DNA from: Blastococcus haudaquaticus
GTDB lineage: Bacteria; Actinomycetota; Actinomycetes; Mycobacteriales; Geodermatophilaceae
Length of the DNA stretch: 64,000 nucleotides
Direction of reading: 5' to 3'
Assembly (NCBI RefSeq): GCF_900230285.1
Contig: NZ_OCNK01000002.1
Coordinates: 744,001 to 808,000 of the forward strand
Positions 43,111 through 51,163 of the stretch are shown one piece after another. The notes under the pieces were generated by a model, which saw only the letters and a list, made by a program, of their open reading frames with translations, did no database searches and had not been told where the DNA came from. Each line of letters opens with the position of its first letter. Position 1 is the stretch's first letter. A program made the position numbers and the translations under genes.

Positions 43111-44307
43111 ATGTCGAACCCGCAGGTGTCGGTCGTGCACGACGAGGCCCTGGCCCGCGCGCGAGCAGTCACGCAGACGCTGGCCGCCGACGTGGTCGAG
43201 CGCGAGGCCGCCGGCAAGGCCCCGCTCCGCGAGGTGGAGCTGCTGCGGGAGTCCGGCCTCCTCCCCCTGCTGCTCCCGGCCGAGCACGGCGGCAGCGGCG
43301 CGGGCTGGCCGACCGCGTGGGCCGTCGTCCGGACCATCACCGCCGTCGACCCGTCCATCGGGCAGCTCCTCGGCTACCACTACCTGCACTCCTGGCGGAT
43401 CCGGCTCAACCGCCGTGCCGACGCGGTCGCCCGGCTGGACGCGGCCGGCGCCGCCGGTGCCTGGTTCTGGGGCGGCGCGGGCAACCCCCGGGACGCCGGC
43501 CTGCAGCTCGAGCCGGTCCGCGGCGGGTTCCTGCTGAGCGGCACCAAGCACTTCGCCACCGGCGCCGAGGTGGCCGACCGGATCAACGCCAGCGGGACCC
43601 GGACCGGCACCGGGGAGAAGCTCGCGCTGGCCGTCGACGCGCACCAGGACGGCGTCCGGCACGGTGGCGACTGGGACGCGCTCGGCCAGCGGCTCTCGGC
43701 GTCGGGCTCGGTCACCTTCGACGGTGCCTTCGTCTCCGAGGACGACGTCCTGGGGCCGAACGAGCAGGCCGACCCGGGCGCGCCGGCGTTCGCCACGCTG
43801 CACGTTCTGAGCTTCCAGGCGATGCTCGCCCAGCTCTACGTCGGCATCGCCGAGGGGGCCCTGGCCGCCGGCGCGGAGTACACCCGCACGAAGTCCCGCG
43901 CCTGGGCCACCTCGGGCGTCGAGGAGGCGGTCGACGACCCGCTCGTGCGGCAGCGCTACGGCCAGCTCGACGCACGGCTGCGGGCCGCCGCCGCCCTCGC
44001 CGACCGGGCGGCCGCATCGCTGACCAGGGCCGCGGAGCGGGGCTGGGACCTCGAGGCGCAGGAGCGGGCCGACGTCGCCGTCGAGCTGGCCGCCGCCAAG
44101 GTCGTGACCACCGAGGCCGCCCTCGAGGTCACCTCGACGGTGTTCGAGCTGACCGGCGCCCGGGCCACGAAGACCGGCACGGGACTGGACCGCTACTGGC
44201 GGGACGCCCGCACGCTCACGCTGCACGACCCGGCGGCGCACAAGGCCGTCGAGGTCGGTGACCGCCTCCTCAGCGGGACCGCGCCGGTGCCCAGCGCCTA
44301 CAGCTGA
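43111..44307 (+). CDS. Acyl-CoA dehydrogenase-fold flavoprotein, SfnB/DszC-like
   Basis: A 398-residue protein of the acyl-CoA dehydrogenase superfamily. It has LLLPAEHGGSGAGW, GYHYLHSWRIRLNR, LSGTKHFATGAEVAD and DRYWRDARTLTLHDP. The GYHYLHSWRI and arginine-rich end resemble the flavin monooxygenases DszC and SfnB, which oxidise dibenzothiophene and dimethylsulfone, more than true fatty acyl dehydrogenases. Proximity to msrB and mtn genes supports a role in organosulfur use. Substrate not known. It may be co-transcribed with msrB (56-bp gap). Confidence 0.8.
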   Translation: MSNPQVSVVHDEALARARAVTQTLAADVVEREAAGKAPLREVELLRESGLLPLLLPAEHGGSGAGWPTAWAVVRTITAVDPSIGQLLGYHYLHSWRIRLNRRADAVARLDAAGAAGAWFWGGAGNPRDAGLQLEPVRGGFLLSGTKHFATGAEVADRINASGTRTGTGEKLALAVDAHQDGVRHGGDWDALGQRLSASGSVTFDGAFVSEDDVLGPNEQADPGAPAFATLHVLSFQAMLAQLYVGIAEGALAAGAEYTRTKSRAWATSGVEEAVDDPLVRQRYGQLDARLRAAAALADRAAASLTRAAERGWDLEAQERADVAVELAAAKVVTTEAALEVTSTVFELTGARATKTGTGLDRYWRDARTLTLHDPAAHKAVEVGDRLLSGTAPVPSAYS

Positions 44308-44313
44308 GCCGGG

Positions 44314-44886
44314 TCAGCGCCCGGCGGCCAGCTGGTCGTACGTGGGGAACGAGCGGGAGATGCCACTGCCGGTGAAATTGCCGACCCAGCCGTCGTCGTC
44401 GTGGAAGAACCGCACGGAGACGTAGTCGGGGGCGGTGCCCATGTCGAACCAGTGGGTGGTGCCGCCGGGCACGGAGAGCAGGTCGCCGGCCTCGCAGAAC
44501 ACGGCGTGCACCTTGCCGTCGACGTGCAGGTAGAAGACGCCGGAGCCCTTCGCGAAAAAGCGGTCCTCGTCGTCGTCGTGGGTGTGCTCGTCGAGGAACT
44601 TCTCCCGGCTGGCCCGCACCGTCTCCGGCCACGACGGGTCGTCGCTGGGCTGCATCTGCACGACGTCGACCAGGACGTAGCCCTCGGAGGAGGAGACGGC
44701 GTCGATGCGCTCGCGGTAGGCATCAAGGACCTCGTCCTGGGTCACCTTGTCCGGGAGGTCCCGCAGCGGCCACTGCTCGAAGCGGACCCCGAGCTCCTTG
44801 AGGACGACGGCGATCTCCTCGGCGTCCTCCGTGCGGAGGGCGGGGGTCTCCGGAGCGTCCTCGCGCCAGACGGTCAGCAGCGTCAT
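44314..44886 (-). CDS. mtnD: Acireductone dioxygenase MtnD
   Basis: A 190-residue cupin that converts acireductone to 4-methylthio-2-oxobutanoate and formate in methionine salvage (or off-pathway with nickel). The metal ligands are in HTHDDDEDRFFAKGSGVF (His, His, Glu) and GGTTHWFDMG (His). Normal length. It is the last gene of the mtn operon and lies convergent to the flavoprotein gene with a 6-bp gap. A 69-bp gap separates it from mtnB. Confidence 0.95.
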   Translation of the reverse strand: MTLLTVWREDAPETPALRTEDAEEIAVVLKELGVRFEQWPLRDLPDKVTQDEVLDAYRERIDAVSSSEGYVLVDVVQMQPSDDPSWPETVRASREKFLDEHTHDDDEDRFFAKGSGVFYLHVDGKVHAVFCEAGDLLSVPGGTTHWFDMGTAPDYVSVRFFHDDDGWVGNFTGSGISRSFPTYDQLAAGR

Positions 44887-44955
44887 GTCGCACCTCGTTC
44901 TCTGATGGGGTCTACCTGGGGCAGCGCGGGGCAGCTCCCCACTATTCCGCAGGGA

Positions 44956-45603
44956 TCAGCGGAGGGCGCGGGTCTCCGTGGCGAAGGTCAGCAGGAACTC
45001 GAGGATCTCGGTGTGGTGACGGGCCTGGGCCAGGTCCTGTCCCCAGGCGTACATCCCGTGCCGCGCGACGACGAACCCCGGCGTCCGCCCGTCCCACTGC
45101 GGCTCGAACGCGCCTGCGATCTCGTCCATGTCCTGGCTGTTCGGGACGACGGGGACGACCACCGTCTCGTCGTGCGCGGCCCGCCCGATGCCCTTGAGCA
45201 TCTCCAGGTCCCGCAGCGGGACGCCGTCCGGGAACCAGTGCCCGGCGAGGACCGCTGCCATGGCGTGCACGTGGACGACGGCGTCGGCCCCGGTGACCTC
45301 GGCGATGCGCGCGTGGAGGGCGGCCTCGGCCGACGGCACGAGGTCCGGGCGCGGCTGGTCGGTGACCGCGGCACCGCGCCCGTCGACGACGACGACGTCC
45401 GAGCTGGTGAGCTCGCCCTTGTCCAGGCCGCTGACGGTGACGGCGAGCCGCAGGGGGTCGCGGTCGAGGACGACGGAGAGGTTGCCCGAGGTGCCGCGCA
45501 TCCAGCCCATGCCGGCGAAGCGGGCCGCCTCCGCGGCGAGCGCGCGGCCGGCCGCCTCGAGCTCTCCGGTGCCGATGCGCCGGCCTGCGGACGTCCCGCT
45601 CAC
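44956..45603 (-). CDS. mtnB: Methylthioribulose-1-phosphate dehydratase MtnB
   Basis: A 215-residue class II aldolase-fold enzyme that dehydrates methylthioribulose 1-phosphate. It has GWMRGTSGNLSVVL, SGLDKGELTSSDVVVV, the zinc motif VVHVHAMAAV and the third His in RHGMYAWGQDL. GTG start overlaps the mtnC stop by 4 bp. Normal length for MtnB. Confidence 0.94.
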   Translation of the reverse strand: MSGTSAGRRIGTGELEAAGRALAAEAARFAGMGWMRGTSGNLSVVLDRDPLRLAVTVSGLDKGELTSSDVVVVDGRGAAVTDQPRPDLVPSAEAALHARIAEVTGADAVVHVHAMAAVLAGHWFPDGVPLRDLEMLKGIGRAAHDETVVVPVVPNSQDMDEIAGAFEPQWDGRTPGFVVARHGMYAWGQDLAQARHHTEILEFLLTFATETRALR

Positions 45604-46313
45604 GAGTCGACCTCGACCCCGTCGAAGGACTCGATGATCGGCAGGTCGCCGAAGTCGGCGCCGGCGTTGGGCTCGCCCGCGCGGCGCACACCCACCACCT
45701 GCCAGCCGGCCTCCCGGGCGGCGTGCAGCTCGGCCGGCAGGTCGGACAGGAAGAGCAGCTCGCCCGGCGCGCGGCCGAGGGCGGCGGCGATGGTGTCGTA
45801 GGAGCCCGCGTCGCGCTTCGGCCCGGCGTTGACCGTGTCGAAGTAGGCGTCGATCAGCGGCGTGAGATCGCCGGCGGGGGCGTGCCGGAACCACGGCACC
45901 TGGCTGGCCACCGAGCCGGACGAGAACACCGCCAGGTGGACGCCGCGACCGTGCCACGCCCGCAGCTGCGGGACGACGTCGTCGAAGAAGTGGGACGACA
46001 GCTCCCCTGCGGCGTAGCCGGCCGCCCAGATCTGCCCCTGCAGGGTCTTCAACGGGGTCGCCTTGACGTCGCCGTCCATCCAGGCGTGCAGCAGTGCGAC
46101 GACCTCGGCGGTGCCGGCGTCGTCGGCGAGGCCGGCGTCGGCCTTGGTCTGGGCGACGGCGCCGGCGACGTCGGTGTCGTCGGGGTGGGCGTCGATCCAC
46201 GGGCCGAGCCGGGGGCGGGCGTAGTCGTAGAGCTCGCCGTGGACGTAGCCGGCCGCTCCGGTCGTGCCCTCGATGTCGAGGACCACCGTCCGGGCCGTGA
46301 GGTGCAGGGTCAC
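45600..46313 (-). CDS. mtnC: Acireductone synthase (enolase-phosphatase E1) MtnC
   Basis: A 237-residue HAD-superfamily enzyme that enolises and dephosphorylates the diketo intermediate. The HAD motif I is VVLDIEGTTG, diagnostic of MtnC, then VHGELYDYARPRL, motif II VFSSGSVASQ, DTVNAGPKRDAGSY (motif III Lys) and LFLSDLPAELHAAREAGW (motif IV). It lies 11 bp after mtnA and overlaps mtnB. Confidence 0.95.
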   Translation of the reverse strand: MTLHLTARTVVLDIEGTTGAAGYVHGELYDYARPRLGPWIDAHPDDTDVAGAVAQTKADAGLADDAGTAEVVALLHAWMDGDVKATPLKTLQGQIWAAGYAAGELSSHFFDDVVPQLRAWHGRGVHLAVFSSGSVASQVPWFRHAPAGDLTPLIDAYFDTVNAGPKRDAGSYDTIAAALGRAPGELLFLSDLPAELHAAREAGWQVVGVRRAGEPNAGADFGDLPIIESFDGVEVDS

Positions 46314-46324
46314 GGGCGGTCAGC

Positions 46325-47392
46325 CTACCGAGAGCTCCGGTGGGCCTCGTCCTGGTGGTACTGGGCCACGCGGTCAGGTGCGAACGGGCCCCGGTCGGTG
46401 ACGATGGTGGTCACCCAGCGCGGCGGGGTGACGTCGAACGCCGGGTACCAGCCCCGCTCGACCAGCGGCGACGCCGACCGGGCGCCGAGCACCGAGAGCA
46501 CCTCCAGGCCGTCGCGCTCCTCGACCACCACGTCGGCAACGGTCGCGGCCTGCGGGTCGGGTGCCTGGACCAGCGCCAGGAACGGGACGTCGAAGGCCGC
46601 GGCCGCGACGGCGTGGCCGAGGGTGCCGACCTTGTTGATGACGTGGCCGTCCATGGTCACGCGGTCGGCGGCCGTCACGAGGGCGTCGACCGGTCCGAGC
46701 GAGGAGCCGGGTGCGAGCGCGGCGGCCACCATGCCGTCGGTCACCAGGGTGACGTCCTGGCCCATCTCGGCCAGCGTGTGGGCGGTCAGCCGGGCGCCCT
46801 GGAGGTAGGGACGGGTCTCGGTCGCGATCCAGGTGTACTGCCGGCCGGCTGCGGCCGCGGCGCGCACCAACTCGACGAGATAGGTGTCCATCCAGCAGTG
46901 GGTCAGGACCCGGGCGCCCTCGGGCAGCAGCTCGACCGTCGCGGCGCCCAGTGCCGCGCTGCGGGCCCGGTAGTCCGCGGCGACGGCGGCGGCGGCGGCT
47001 TCGACCGCCTCGGCGAGCTGCGCGGACGACGCAGCGCGGACGACGTCGGGAGCGGTGAGCACCGCGGTCACGGCGTCGCGGACGTGGTTGTTCGTGGGGC
47101 GGGCGATGGTCAGGGCGGTGCCGGCGGACGCCAGGGTGGCGCGGGCGTCGTCGACCCGCCGGTCGGCGATCTGGCGGCCGGTCAGGGCCAGGCCGGCGGC
47201 GGCGGCGAACAGTGGGCCGGAGCTCTGCGTCACCATCGCGCGGATCGCCTCGGCGACCTCTTGCGCGTCGCGGGCCAGCACCCACTCCTCACGGGCCGGA
47301 AAGGTCCGCCGGTCGAGGATCGCGACGCCGTCGTCGGTGAGCCGGACGCTGTCGTCCAGCACGGGCCGGGGCAGGCCGGTGGTCACTGTCAT
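46325..47392 (-). CDS. mtnA: Divergent methylthioribose-1-phosphate isomerase (MtnA/eIF2B family)
   Basis: A 355-residue eIF2B-alpha-like isomerase that turns methylthioribose 1-phosphate into the ribulose form. The C-terminal half is canonical: ETRPYLQGARLTAHTLAEMG, the Asp in VTAADRVTMDG, NKVGTLG and YPAFDVTP. The catalytic Cys is kept in THCWMDTY, but the usual HCN-x-G is altered, and the N-terminal V-R-G-A-P-A-I-G motif reads TQSSGPLFAAA. The three following mtn genes support MtnA function; a changed phosphosugar preference is possible. First gene of the operon. Confidence 0.85.
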   Translation of the reverse strand: MTVTTGLPRPVLDDSVRLTDDGVAILDRRTFPAREEWVLARDAQEVAEAIRAMVTQSSGPLFAAAAGLALTGRQIADRRVDDARATLASAGTALTIARPTNNHVRDAVTAVLTAPDVVRAASSAQLAEAVEAAAAAVAADYRARSAALGAATVELLPEGARVLTHCWMDTYLVELVRAAAAAGRQYTWIATETRPYLQGARLTAHTLAEMGQDVTLVTDGMVAAALAPGSSLGPVDALVTAADRVTMDGHVINKVGTLGHAVAAAAFDVPFLALVQAPDPQAATVADVVVEERDGLEVLSVLGARSASPLVERGWYPAFDVTPPRWVTTIVTDRGPFAPDRVAQYHQDEAHRSSR

Positions 47393-47560
47393 GCCGCCAT
47401 CATCCTCCGTCGTCGGTGCTCCCCGGGTCCGGCCGACGAGGATCACGTCCGGCTGGGTAGAGCGACGACGTCGCCGTGAAGGCAGCTTTAGGGACAAGCG
47501 GTCCACGCCGATACAGCAGTGGAGAACGCTGCGAGATGAGCCACCGAAAGGAGGACCCGG

Positions 47561-47893
47561 ATGCCGTCGTCGCGTCACGGCCGCGTGCTGGCGGTCGTAT
47601 ACCTCCTTGCTGTCGCCGGATCAGTCACGACGTGGATGGTTCAGGGCGCGTATTCGACGGCCCTGATCATCACTCTGCTTCTGACCCTGCCGTGGAGTCT
47701 TGCCGCCTACTCACTTCTCATGGTGGCAGCCCTCGCCGTGCTCGCTGGGCCGGGAGCGGACAGCGGACCAGGGCAGGTGGCCCTGACGATGCTCGCAGTC
47801 CTGCTATTCCTGTCTGCAGCAGCTGCGAACGTGCTGATGACCGGCCCCCTCCTCCTCCGCTGGCGCAAAGGACGGCCCGACGCAACCTCCTGA
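47561..47893 (+). CDS. Small membrane protein of unknown function
   Basis: A 110-residue protein with three to four predicted helices (about residues 8-28, 33-60, 70-92) and a basic C-terminal end (RWRKGRP). AAAGGAGGACCC precedes the ATG. No family is recognised with certainty; similar short Streptomyces membrane proteins exist. It is divergent from mtnA and begins the accessory pocket that splits the two methionine-salvage operons. Confidence 0.65.
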   Translation: MPSSRHGRVLAVVYLLAVAGSVTTWMVQGAYSTALIITLLLTLPWSLAAYSLLMVAALAVLAGPGADSGPGQVALTMLAVLLFLSAAAANVLMTGPLLLRWRKGRPDATS

Positions 47894-48011
47894 GGTGTCC
47901 CATAGTGGGCCGCTCAGGGACAGCCGGCCGGCTCGCCCGATGGGCGATCAGGGACACGCCACCCCTGACAAGCGGCACGACGTCAGGCCTTGCCCGACCT
48001 ACCCTTCAGCG

Positions 48012-48452
48012 ATGCAGCGCGATATCGAGCGCCTGCGCCGGATGGCGCAGCTCGTGGAGGACGACCTGCGGGCGACCATGCCGGGCACCTGGAAGTGCGA
48101 CTTGCGGTCGGATTACGTCCTCGTCATCGGCTCCGAACAGGGAGTGGCCGAGCTCGCCATCGCCGAGGACGTCGACCGGGACAACTGGCCTGAGGAGGCC
48201 TGGACAGCGGAGTACCACGACTTCACCATCGACGAAGACGCAAACGAGGCAATCGCCGAGGCCGTTCAAGACGCGTTGGGCACCTGGGGCCTGCGCTGGC
48301 CGATCTGCCGGGAGCACAGTGCCCCACTTTCGCCCTGCAGCGGGGTTTGGGCCTGCTCGAGCGCCATCGCTCACGACCTCGCCGACGTCGGGGCGCTGTC
48401 GCCACAGCAGGCCACAGCCACTCACGAGACAGCTCCTCTGCAAGCGCCCTGA
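48012..48452 (+). CDS. Acidic cytoplasmic protein of unknown function
   Basis: A 146-residue acidic protein. The N-terminal part is helical (IERLRRMAQLVEDDL), and the C-terminal WPICREHSAPLSPCSGVWAC has a Cys/His pattern (C-x2-H...C...C) that may bind a metal. No family is recognised. The ATG at 48012 has no strong ribosome binding site. The 13-base string tgggccgctcagg occurs on both sides of the gene (47906 and 48476). Confidence 0.55.
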   Translation: MQRDIERLRRMAQLVEDDLRATMPGTWKCDLRSDYVLVIGSEQGVAELAIAEDVDRDNWPEEAWTAEYHDFTIDEDANEAIAEAVQDALGTWGLRWPICREHSAPLSPCSGVWACSSAIAHDLADVGALSPQQATATHETAPLQAP

Positions 48453-48644
48453 CCGCATTCGGCCGTGACTCTGAATGGGCCGCTCAGGAACCAAGGGCGG
48501 CATCCGGCACGTCTCGGTCCGCGCGGGTCTCTCGAGCTCGAGACATCGCAAGACGCGTTCCTGCGGTGGTCCTGGCACTACCAGTCATTCAACGAGGCCC
48601 GCGCGTGCTCGCATCAGGTCCGGCCGCACCGAGGCGGCTGTGAT

Positions 48645-49859
48645 TTAGGGCCCGGCGCGGGTGAGGATCTCGGTGCCGTCGGGGCGGTAGGTGTGCCATC
48701 GGTCGGTGCCGGGATCCCGCCGGATGCCGAACCGCCCTTCGTGCACAGAGGTGTGGTGGCGTTCGCAGAGCAGCGCACCGTTGTCGCAGTTCGTCGGGCC
48801 ACCGTGTGCCCAGTGGACGACATGGTGGAAATCGCACCACTCGGGCAGGGCGTCGCAGCCGGCGAACACGCAGTGCTCGTCGCGGACCTCGACCGCCCGC
48901 CGGATCCCTGCGCTGGGTGCGCGCTGCTCACGGCCGGAGTCCAGCGGCAGGCCGCTCGGGCCGGTGATGATGCGCGAGACGCCGGCATCGCACGCCAGCC
49001 GCCGCGCCGTCTCCGGGTTGATCGGACCGGCCCATCCCAGGGACCCGCCCCAGAACCCGGCCGCGCCACGCTCCGCGCACAGCGCCATCAGGTCGATGGT
49101 GACCCGCACGTGCGGGCGTTCCCCGCGGACGGTCGGCAGCCCGCCGGCGTCCAGGGCGCCGCGGGCGAGCGCCACCAGCGCCTCACCCTGTCGTTCGGCG
49201 TGCGAGCGCAGGTCGCCGGCCGGGCGGTCGCCGTTCATCAGCGCCCCGAGGGCGGTGTGCAGGTACTCCCCACCGGCGGCGTCGAGTTCGCCGCGCAGGT
49301 GCACCCGACCGTCCAGGCCGGTCGCCATGGTGAAGCGGCGGCGGGTGTCGGCGGCGTCGTCCAGCGTCCCGTCGGGATCCACCCCGGCGACCCAGGCCTT
49401 CACCCCGCGGGCGGTCTCGTGCGGCGCCGTCGCCCGGGCCAGGTCGGCCAGGATGCCGTCGGTCTCGGCCAGGTCGATGCCGGCGTCGGCGGCCTTCGCC
49501 AACCGGTCGGGCGTCATGGCCCGTGTGATCACCCGGGCGTGCGCGGCGCCGATCTCACCGGCGGCGAACGCCGCCGACGTCGCCGGCAGCTGCTCCAGCC
49601 GCCGACCGGTGGACACCGTCGCCGTCGCCACCTCCGGGGCCATCCGGCAGCTGCCGCGCAGCCAGGCCTTCATCGACACGGCCCCGTCCCGCTGATAGGC
49701 CTCCCGCGTGTCGGCCGCCCGGACCACGGACGTCAGCGCCGCGGCGATCCGGTTGCTCGCCGTGACCAGCTCAGCCGTCAGGTCCAGCAGCGCCTCGGCG
49801 GACAGTTCAGCGAGGTCGATCCCGGCCAGCTCATCCAGGGCCGAACGCAACTCCGACAC
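48645..49859 (-). CDS. DUF222-HNH endonuclease domain protein (13E12-like)
   Basis: A 404-residue protein with an N-terminal DUF222 helical domain (residues about 1-290) and a C-terminal HNH nuclease: HCVFAGCDALPEWCDFHHVV then NGALLCERHHTSVHEG, with both zinc-type Cys pairs and catalytic His intact. Such genes are present in many copies in actinobacterial genomes, share features with mycobacterial REP13E12 elements and are thought to be selfish or mobile. It sits between the mtnABCD operon and the mtnK operon. GTG start behind GGGGAGAGGGGG. Confidence 0.92.
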   Translation of the reverse strand: MSELRSALDELAGIDLAELSAEALLDLTAELVTASNRIAAALTSVVRAADTREAYQRDGAVSMKAWLRGSCRMAPEVATATVSTGRRLEQLPATSAAFAAGEIGAAHARVITRAMTPDRLAKAADAGIDLAETDGILADLARATAPHETARGVKAWVAGVDPDGTLDDAADTRRRFTMATGLDGRVHLRGELDAAGGEYLHTALGALMNGDRPAGDLRSHAERQGEALVALARGALDAGGLPTVRGERPHVRVTIDLMALCAERGAAGFWGGSLGWAGPINPETARRLACDAGVSRIITGPSGLPLDSGREQRAPSAGIRRAVEVRDEHCVFAGCDALPEWCDFHHVVHWAHGGPTNCDNGALLCERHHTSVHEGRFGIRRDPGTDRWHTYRPDGTEILTRAGP

Positions 49860-49963
49860 GTCCGACCCCCTCTCCCCACGGCTCCTACCGACACCCCGAC
49901 AGTAGGCAGGGGGTACGACAGAAACCGCAGGTCAGAGGCGGAAAGGACCCGCAAAGTCGAAAG

Positions 49964-51163
49964 TCAGCGGCCGGTCACCAGCGCCGCAACCACCGCGGGA
50001 TCGGGCTCGCCGCCCGGGCCGCGGAACGCCCCCCGGTCCAGCAGCAGCGCCCGCGCGGCCCGCAGCACGACCGCGCTCGCCGGGCCAGGGTCGGGCAGCG
50101 TCTCCAGGTCCTCGGCGTGCGAGTAGCCGGCGACCCGGCGGACCAGTTCCACGGCGGCGAACCCCAGGGTGTCGTCCCACACCGACGCGAGGTGGCGACG
50201 CAGCCAGCCCTCGTCGAGGAAGCCGTCGACCCGGTCGGGCCAGCCCGCGTGCCAGGCGGCGGTGAACGCCGTCCAGAGGACGCGGGCCTGCCCGGCGTGC
50301 TCGGCGGCCAACTCCCCGTCATCGAGCGCGGAGGCCCGGGCGGCCGCGATCAGCGCGTTGGCCAGGTACAGGCCCAGGTCGAGCCCGATCGGCCCGACGA
50401 CGGCGAACTCGGGGTCGATGACCCGGACCACCGCGACGCCGTCCCGCTCCCCCACCATCACGCTGCCGGAGTGCAGGTCGCCGTGCACCAAGGCCTCCGC
50501 GCGGGTGGCGAACGCCGCGCGCAGCGCCGAGACCTCGGTGCGCACCGCGCGATCCGCCCGCAGCGCCGCCACGTCGTCGGTCAACGACGGGTGCGCGCTG
50601 TTGTGCTCGTGCTCGAGGAAGGGCTCCGACAGCAAGTACTGCTCGGTGACCTCGGCCAGCACCGGGTTCACCGACGCGGCGAGCAGGGCGGCCCGGTCGG
50701 CGGCCGACGCCCCGGCCACGCTGGTCGCGAAGGTGACCCGCCCGATCAGGTCGCCCACCTGCGTGGAGGTGTCGCCGAAGCGGGCGCCCCGGGTGAGGGC
50801 GCCGCGCAGCACGACGAGGTCGGAGAGGTCCTCCATCGTGAACGCGAAGCGCTCCGGGTCGACGTCGACGACCACGGGCGTCTGCTCCGGCGCGAAGCGG
50901 GCGAACGTGGCCAGCGCCCGCGCCTCCACCATCGCTCGCTCGGGGCTCATCGGCGCGGACGGTCCGAGCACGCGGATCCACGGGGGCGCCTGCTTGACCG
51001 CCAGACCGGTACCGCCGTCGTCGGGGACGGCGACGAAGACCCGGTTCATGTTGCCGTCGCCGACCTCGCGCACGGTGCCGCTGCTGCCGGGGGCGACCAG
51101 CCCCCGGGACAGCAGGTACTCCCAGACGTCGGCGGCCTCGAGCACCACCCCGGCGTCAGCCAC
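49964..51163 (-). CDS. mtnK: S-methyl-5-thioribose kinase MtnK
   Basis: A 399-residue choline/aminoglycoside-kinase-fold enzyme that phosphorylates methylthioribose at C1. It has the Gly-rich loop EVGDGNMNRVFVAV, the catalytic loop LVHGDLHSGSVMV and the metal segment VIDPEFAVVGPIGLDLG, all MtnK-specific. Its product is the substrate of MtnA encoded 2.6 kb away. The GTG at 51163 overlaps the nucleoside hydrolase stop by 8 bp, making MtnK the last gene of the SAM-IV-led transporter operon. Normal length. Confidence 0.93.
   Translation of the reverse strand: MADAGVVLEAADVWEYLLSRGLVAPGSSGTVREVGDGNMNRVFVAVPDDGGTGLAVKQAPPWIRVLGPSAPMSPERAMVEARALATFARFAPEQTPVVVDVDPERFAFTMEDLSDLVVLRGALTRGARFGDTSTQVGDLIGRVTFATSVAGASAADRAALLAASVNPVLAEVTEQYLLSEPFLEHEHNSAHPSLTDDVAALRADRAVRTEVSALRAAFATRAEALVHGDLHSGSVMVGERDGVAVVRVIDPEFAVVGPIGLDLGLYLANALIAAARASALDDGELAAEHAGQARVLWTAFTAAWHAGWPDRVDGFLDEGWLRRHLASVWDDTLGFAAVELVRRVAGYSHAEDLETLPDPGPASAVVLRAARALLLDRGAFRGPGGEPDPAVVAALVTGR

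Noticed and set aside
47393-47560. Possible second SAM riboswitch before mtnA
   Set aside because: The leader was read on the minus strand for GGCAACC, GTGCCAGC and GGTGATGACC-type elements and none was found; it is a short plain promoter region.
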